64,000 bases of DNA, from NCBI RefSeq assembly GCF_035917995.1, contig NZ_CP109131.1, positions 2,604,001 to 2,668,000 on the forward strand. The letters run 5' to 3'. Position 1 is the first letter of the stretch. Every line of letters starts with the position of its first letter. Both the position numbers and the translations under genes were made by a program. Shown in pieces: positions 61,337-64,000 of the stretch. Origin of the DNA: Streptosporangium sp. NBC_01755. Its GTDB lineage: Bacteria > Actinomycetota > Actinomycetes > Streptosporangiales > Streptosporangiaceae. Under the pieces are notes generated by a model that saw nothing but the letters and a program-made list of their open reading frames with translations, did no database searches and had not been told where the DNA came from.

Positions 61337-61710
61337 GCCGGGTACGCCGCTCTCTGCTCCGGCTCCGGCAGCGGATGGATCCGCCGCAACTCCGCGTACC
61401 GCAGAGCAACCCGATGCGTGGCCCGCTCAGGCTCCACCAGCGGGTGACGATCGTAGACGGGACGGTACTGACGAGGATTCCAGCCGGTACGCCACCAGAA
61501 CTGACCTCCGCGACACCACACGATCAGATCCACCCACACCGACACAATCGCCAGCCCGTACCCGTCATGCACATCAGCCGTGATCCCGTACTGAGTCAGG
61601 GCCTCACGGAGCTCCTCAGCCGCCTCCACCGCGCTCGTATCGATGCAGGGAACGCCCTGTTCAGGAGAGGGTGGACAGGTCTCACCCAGGTTGCTGTCTG
61701 CCGTCGCCAT
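61333..61710 (-). CDS. Cassette protein A, copy 2
   Basis: This 125-aa protein has AAEELREALTQYGITADVHD and LIVWCRGGQFWWRTGWNPRQ, matching 25940-26266 with an extra 17-residue N-terminus. It is divergent from GntR 3 across 107 bp containing a CTATC-GTA-GATAG palindrome (61802-61814). Confidence 0.7.
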   Translation of the reverse strand: MATADSNLGETCPPSPEQGVPCIDTSAVEAAEELREALTQYGITADVHDGYGLAIVSVWVDLIVWCRGGQFWWRTGWNPRQYRPVYDRHPLVEPERATHRVALRYAELRRIHPLPEPEQRAAYPA

Positions 61711-61817
61711 ACACTCAGAGTAAACAGAATCGTAGATCCCTGTCTACCCCGTACTATCCCGTAGGGTCCCACGAGGCGCATGCAGGCCCCTGAGAGGGGC
61801 TTTCTATCGTAGATAGC

Positions 61818-62090
61818 ATGATCGAGTTTGAACCGGACCGGTCCCGCTGGGAGCAGGTCGCCGATGTCCTCCGCCAGCGCATCACCACCGGCGAGTACGG
61901 CCCCAAGCACCTTCTGTCAGAGGTTCGGCTCGTCCACGAGTTCGGCGTAGCCAGGGACACGATCCGCAAGGCACTCCGCCAGCTCCGCATAGAGAAGCTC
62001 GTCTACACCGTCCCCAACCTCGGCAATTTCGTCGGCCCCGGCCCCGATGACCCGGAAGAAGCCAGGCCGGAAAACAGCCCGGGCAGTTAA
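61818..62090 (+). CDS. GntR-family DNA-binding protein, GntR 3
   Basis: This 90-aa protein starts at ATG 61818. Winged helix RSRWEQVADVLRQRITTGEY, LLSEVRLVHEFGVARDTIRK and LVYTVPNLGNFVGP. Same position relative to cassette copy 2 as GntR 2 has to copy 1. The wing lacks the usual basic GxGxFV motif. The likely operator is the palindrome at 61802-61814. Confidence 0.8.
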   Translation: MIEFEPDRSRWEQVADVLRQRITTGEYGPKHLLSEVRLVHEFGVARDTIRKALRQLRIEKLVYTVPNLGNFVGPGPDDPEEARPENSPGS

Positions 62091-62252
62091 TGCCCCGCGC
62101 GAAGACATAAGTTACAGCGGGTTAGGGTTGCGCTATCTGATACCTCACCGCGTCGGTCGGAGTCGGTCGGCGCAAAACCCCGGCCAGGAAGGCTTGCCCT
62201 CAGCACAACGGCCGTCCGGAGTCTCTGGGGCACCTCAGCTAGGGTGATTTCC

Positions 62253-62466
62253 GTGTTCGAGATGTGCCCTGCGACCGGTGATGACATCGGCCCTATCGCT
62301 GATCTGATTCGGGCGCGCGCGGACTGGATGCGGGAACGCGAGCTACGAGACGCAAGGCTGGCGGGTGGTGCGGACCTTCCAGCAGAGCGGCGTAACCGGG
62401 TACGCGCTGGCTCGCCGCGCTGAGCCGCAACCCCATCTCCCGGCCCTGGGAATGCGCCTCAACTGA
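62253..62466 (+). pseudogene. GNAT acetyltransferase remnant with internal deletion
   Basis: GTG 62253 opens a frame with ATGDDIGPIADLIRARADWM. After DARLA the next frame gives WRVVRTFQQSGVTGYALARR, a typical C-terminal end. The middle acetyl-CoA loop is missing. Between 62091 and 62844 no intact gene is seen. Confidence 0.55.
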
Positions 62467-62479
62467 ACGCGACGGCGGC

Positions 62480-62604
62480 CTACTCGACCTCGGCGTCCAT
62501 CATCCGCTGCGCGAACTCCCGGATCATCGTGCGCAGCAGGTCCGGGCTCGCCGCGGCGAGGGTGTCGTCGAAGTACTCCCCGACAGCGGACACGATGTCA
62601 TTGA
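62480..62604 (-). pseudogene. IS256-family transposase N-terminal fragment
   Basis: The minus-strand frame LAAASPDLLRTMIREFAQRM and DAEVE then TAG resembles the conserved start of Mutator/IS256 transposases (ASPDLLR...FA..LMSAEAD). About 40 residues remain. Confidence 0.5.
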
Positions 62605-62844
62605 CGACTACTTCGTCCCCTTCGTGTTGATATGAGCGAATCGAAGGATTACGGAGTGGCCGTCTCTTGTCACATGGATCTCACCCGTGCCAACGCCAGG
62701 GCTTGATCACCCGCACACCATCTCCCTGGACGTGAACGCATAGGCACGTGTATGCAGGCATACTGCGCACAGATCCCGAATTTCGTCTTAGTTTTACGAT
62801 CTAACCTCTGTGTCAGCAGCGATGGCGCAAGGTACGGTGAGATC

Positions 62845-64000
62845 GTGTTGATCAGATTTGGAGCTACGAACTATCGCTCCATCCGGGAGCCGGTCGAGCT
62901 CTCGATGGTTGCGATCGATCGAGATCGAGAAGAAGCACGCCCTGCACCACTGCTCGGAGAGAGCCTTCTGCCACTTGCGGCGGTGTATGGGCCAAACGCC
63001 TCCGGAAAGTCAAACGTTATATCCGCACTTTCTTGGCTGCGTGATGCAGTTCACTTTTCCCTTCAATTTTGGGAGGATGAAATACCGATCGATTCATTCG
63101 CCTTTGGCGATGGCCCTATGTCCGCCAGTGAATTTAGCATCGAAATTGCAATCAATGGCGTTCGTTTCGAGTATGCACTTGAAGTGGATCACGAACATGT
63201 GATCTACGAAGGCCTCTTTCATTATCCCGAGAAGAAGCGCAGGCGAATATTTGAGCGAGAAGACTCAGAACTAAAGCTTCAAAGAGGACTAGGCGGCCTA
63301 TCTGGCACCCGTGAACTTATGACGCCCAGGACGCTAGCACTCTCAGTCGCCCGACGGTTCGATGAGCCATTGGTGTCGAACTTTACACGAAAGCTCCTAA
63401 GCATACAGAATCTTGGCCACATGCCTAGAAACAACATCCCAGGCTTCCCGAAGAGAGCATTCCGAAGCTCGTCTTCTCGCTCAACAATTCGCTGGTTTGA
63501 AGATACAAGCGACCAACTACCCCTCTTCGGCGATAGCGATTTTGGTGACAGATTCATTGGAATTCGCCAACAAGCATTGGCGCTGCTGCGTCTGGCCGAC
63601 CTTGGCATCGAAGATGTAATAATCGATAATCAAGTGATTAACTACTCTGATTCAGAAGTGCGCACCCAGCGCAGAGTTCGATTGCTCCACAAAACCTCCC
63701 AAGAGAGTGTTCCCTTTGACCTAAATTCCGAGTCAGAGGGGACGAGAACATGGTTTTCTCTAATCGGTCCAGTTCTAACTGCTCTGCGGGGGGGTTCAGT
63801 CGTCCTCTTCGATGAACTAGATGCGAGTCTACATCCAACCTTGTCAGCAGAATTGCTGCGTATCTTCCATAATCCAGTAACTAACCCCCGCGATGCTCAG
63901 CTTATCTTCACGTCTCATGACACCAGTCTTCTAAATTACCTTAATAGGGACGAAGTCTGGTTAACAGAAAAGCAGGCCGATGGCTCTACCCGCCTCGGCG
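62845..64000 (+). CDS. AAA ATPase, OLD/RloA-like (3' end outside window)
   Basis: The frame from GTG 62845 (VLIRFGATNYRSIREPVELS) is open to the edge, 385 codons so far. Walker A AVYGPNASGKSNVISAL is at 47-63. The ABC-type signature region SESEGTRTWFSL is near 295, Walker B VVLFDELDASLHP near 316 and the H-loop IFTSHDTSLLN near 355. This is the AAA_15/AAA_21 group of SMC-like ATPases found in abortive-infection and restriction-linked systems, often with a partner RloB downstream. Distinctly AT-richer than the chromosome, so recently acquired. The partner, if any, lies beyond the window. Confidence 0.85.
   Translation, partial: MLIRFGATNYRSIREPVELSMVAIDRDREEARPAPLLGESLLPLAAVYGPNASGKSNVISALSWLRDAVHFSLQFWEDEIPIDSFAFGDGPMSASEFSIEIAINGVRFEYALEVDHEHVIYEGLFHYPEKKRRRIFEREDSELKLQRGLGGLSGTRELMTPRTLALSVARRFDEPLVSNFTRKLLSIQNLGHMPRNNIPGFPKRAFRSSSSRSTIRWFEDTSDQLPLFGDSDFGDRFIGIRQQALALLRLADLGIEDVIIDNQVINYSDSEVRTQRRVRLLHKTSQESVPFDLNSESEGTRTWFSLIGPVLTALRGGSVVLFDELDASLHPTLSAELLRIFHNPVTNPRDAQLIFTSHDTSLLNYLNRDEVWLTEKQADGSTRLG

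Overview
This window is high-GC actinobacterial DNA. The signs are strong G/C third-position bias, GTG starts, a DUF2637/TraB/RepSA-type integrative element and a Mo-cofactor/galU/5-FCL cluster. A Streptosporangiales-type genome fits best, but that is inference from gene content, not from a marker gene.

Region 1 (1-11.5 kb) is ordinary chromosome. A tightly overlapped minus-strand operon runs galU-moeA-moaC-moaB, with a rimJ-like acetyltransferase downstream (cut by the window edge). Plus-strand genes follow: 5-formyltetrahydrofolate cyclo-ligase, a K+/H+ antiporter with an RCK_C tail, an FmdB zinc ribbon, MTA phosphorylase and a SAF/CpaB-like protein. Two minus-strand envelope genes close the region: a VanY-type carboxypeptidase and a Gly-rich membrane protein.

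Region 2 (11.57-47.30 kb) is an actinomycete integrative and conjugative element (AICE, pSAM2 type) in the 3' half of a tRNA-Arg(CCT). A perfect 51-bp direct repeat (11590-11640 and 47254-47304) marks its ends. Its core is one minus-strand operon of overlapping genes: SCO3933-like, TraB/FtsK, DUF2637, three small ORFs, RepSA (HUH Rep), Xis and Int. A divergent GntR repressor next to tandem 9-bp operators faces it, and a Nudix (Pif-like) gene lies beyond int. Cargo includes two HAD paralogues, a nuclease-like gene split by an IS1380-family insertion, an HTH/P-loop gene overlapping a small kinase-like gene, a GntR plus three-ORF cassette, a solo Cas2-like protein, an XRE regulator, an antirepressor-like gene, a complete type I restriction system, a receptor-like Ser/Thr kinase, an IS5-family insertion, and a solitary fusion of HsdM, one HsdS half and a C-terminal domain with a HEPN-like R-x4-H motif. 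The fusion lies between an IS-interrupted att-like fragment and attR and is the best candidate for an undescribed defence gene.

Region 3 (47.3-50.8 kb) looks like a decayed second element in tandem. It holds the same left-end sequence, a zinc-finger ORF, a frameshifted integrase remnant, and an XRE-Nudix pair whose Nudix is a close paralogue of the AICE copy. An HD hydrolase and a HIT protein follow, fused by an apparent frameshift.

Region 4 (50.8-64 kb) mixes chromosomal and accessory genes: a broken GntR with a hairpin, a metalloprotease-family protein lacking HExxH, a MerR regulator, a lytic transglycosylase, an acyl-CoA synthetase truncated next to a HicAB-like pair, and a secreted protein related to the kinase sensor domain. 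It also holds a second copy of the GntR/three-ORF cassette, several gene remnants, and a low-GC AAA ATPase (OLD/RloA-like) running off the right edge.
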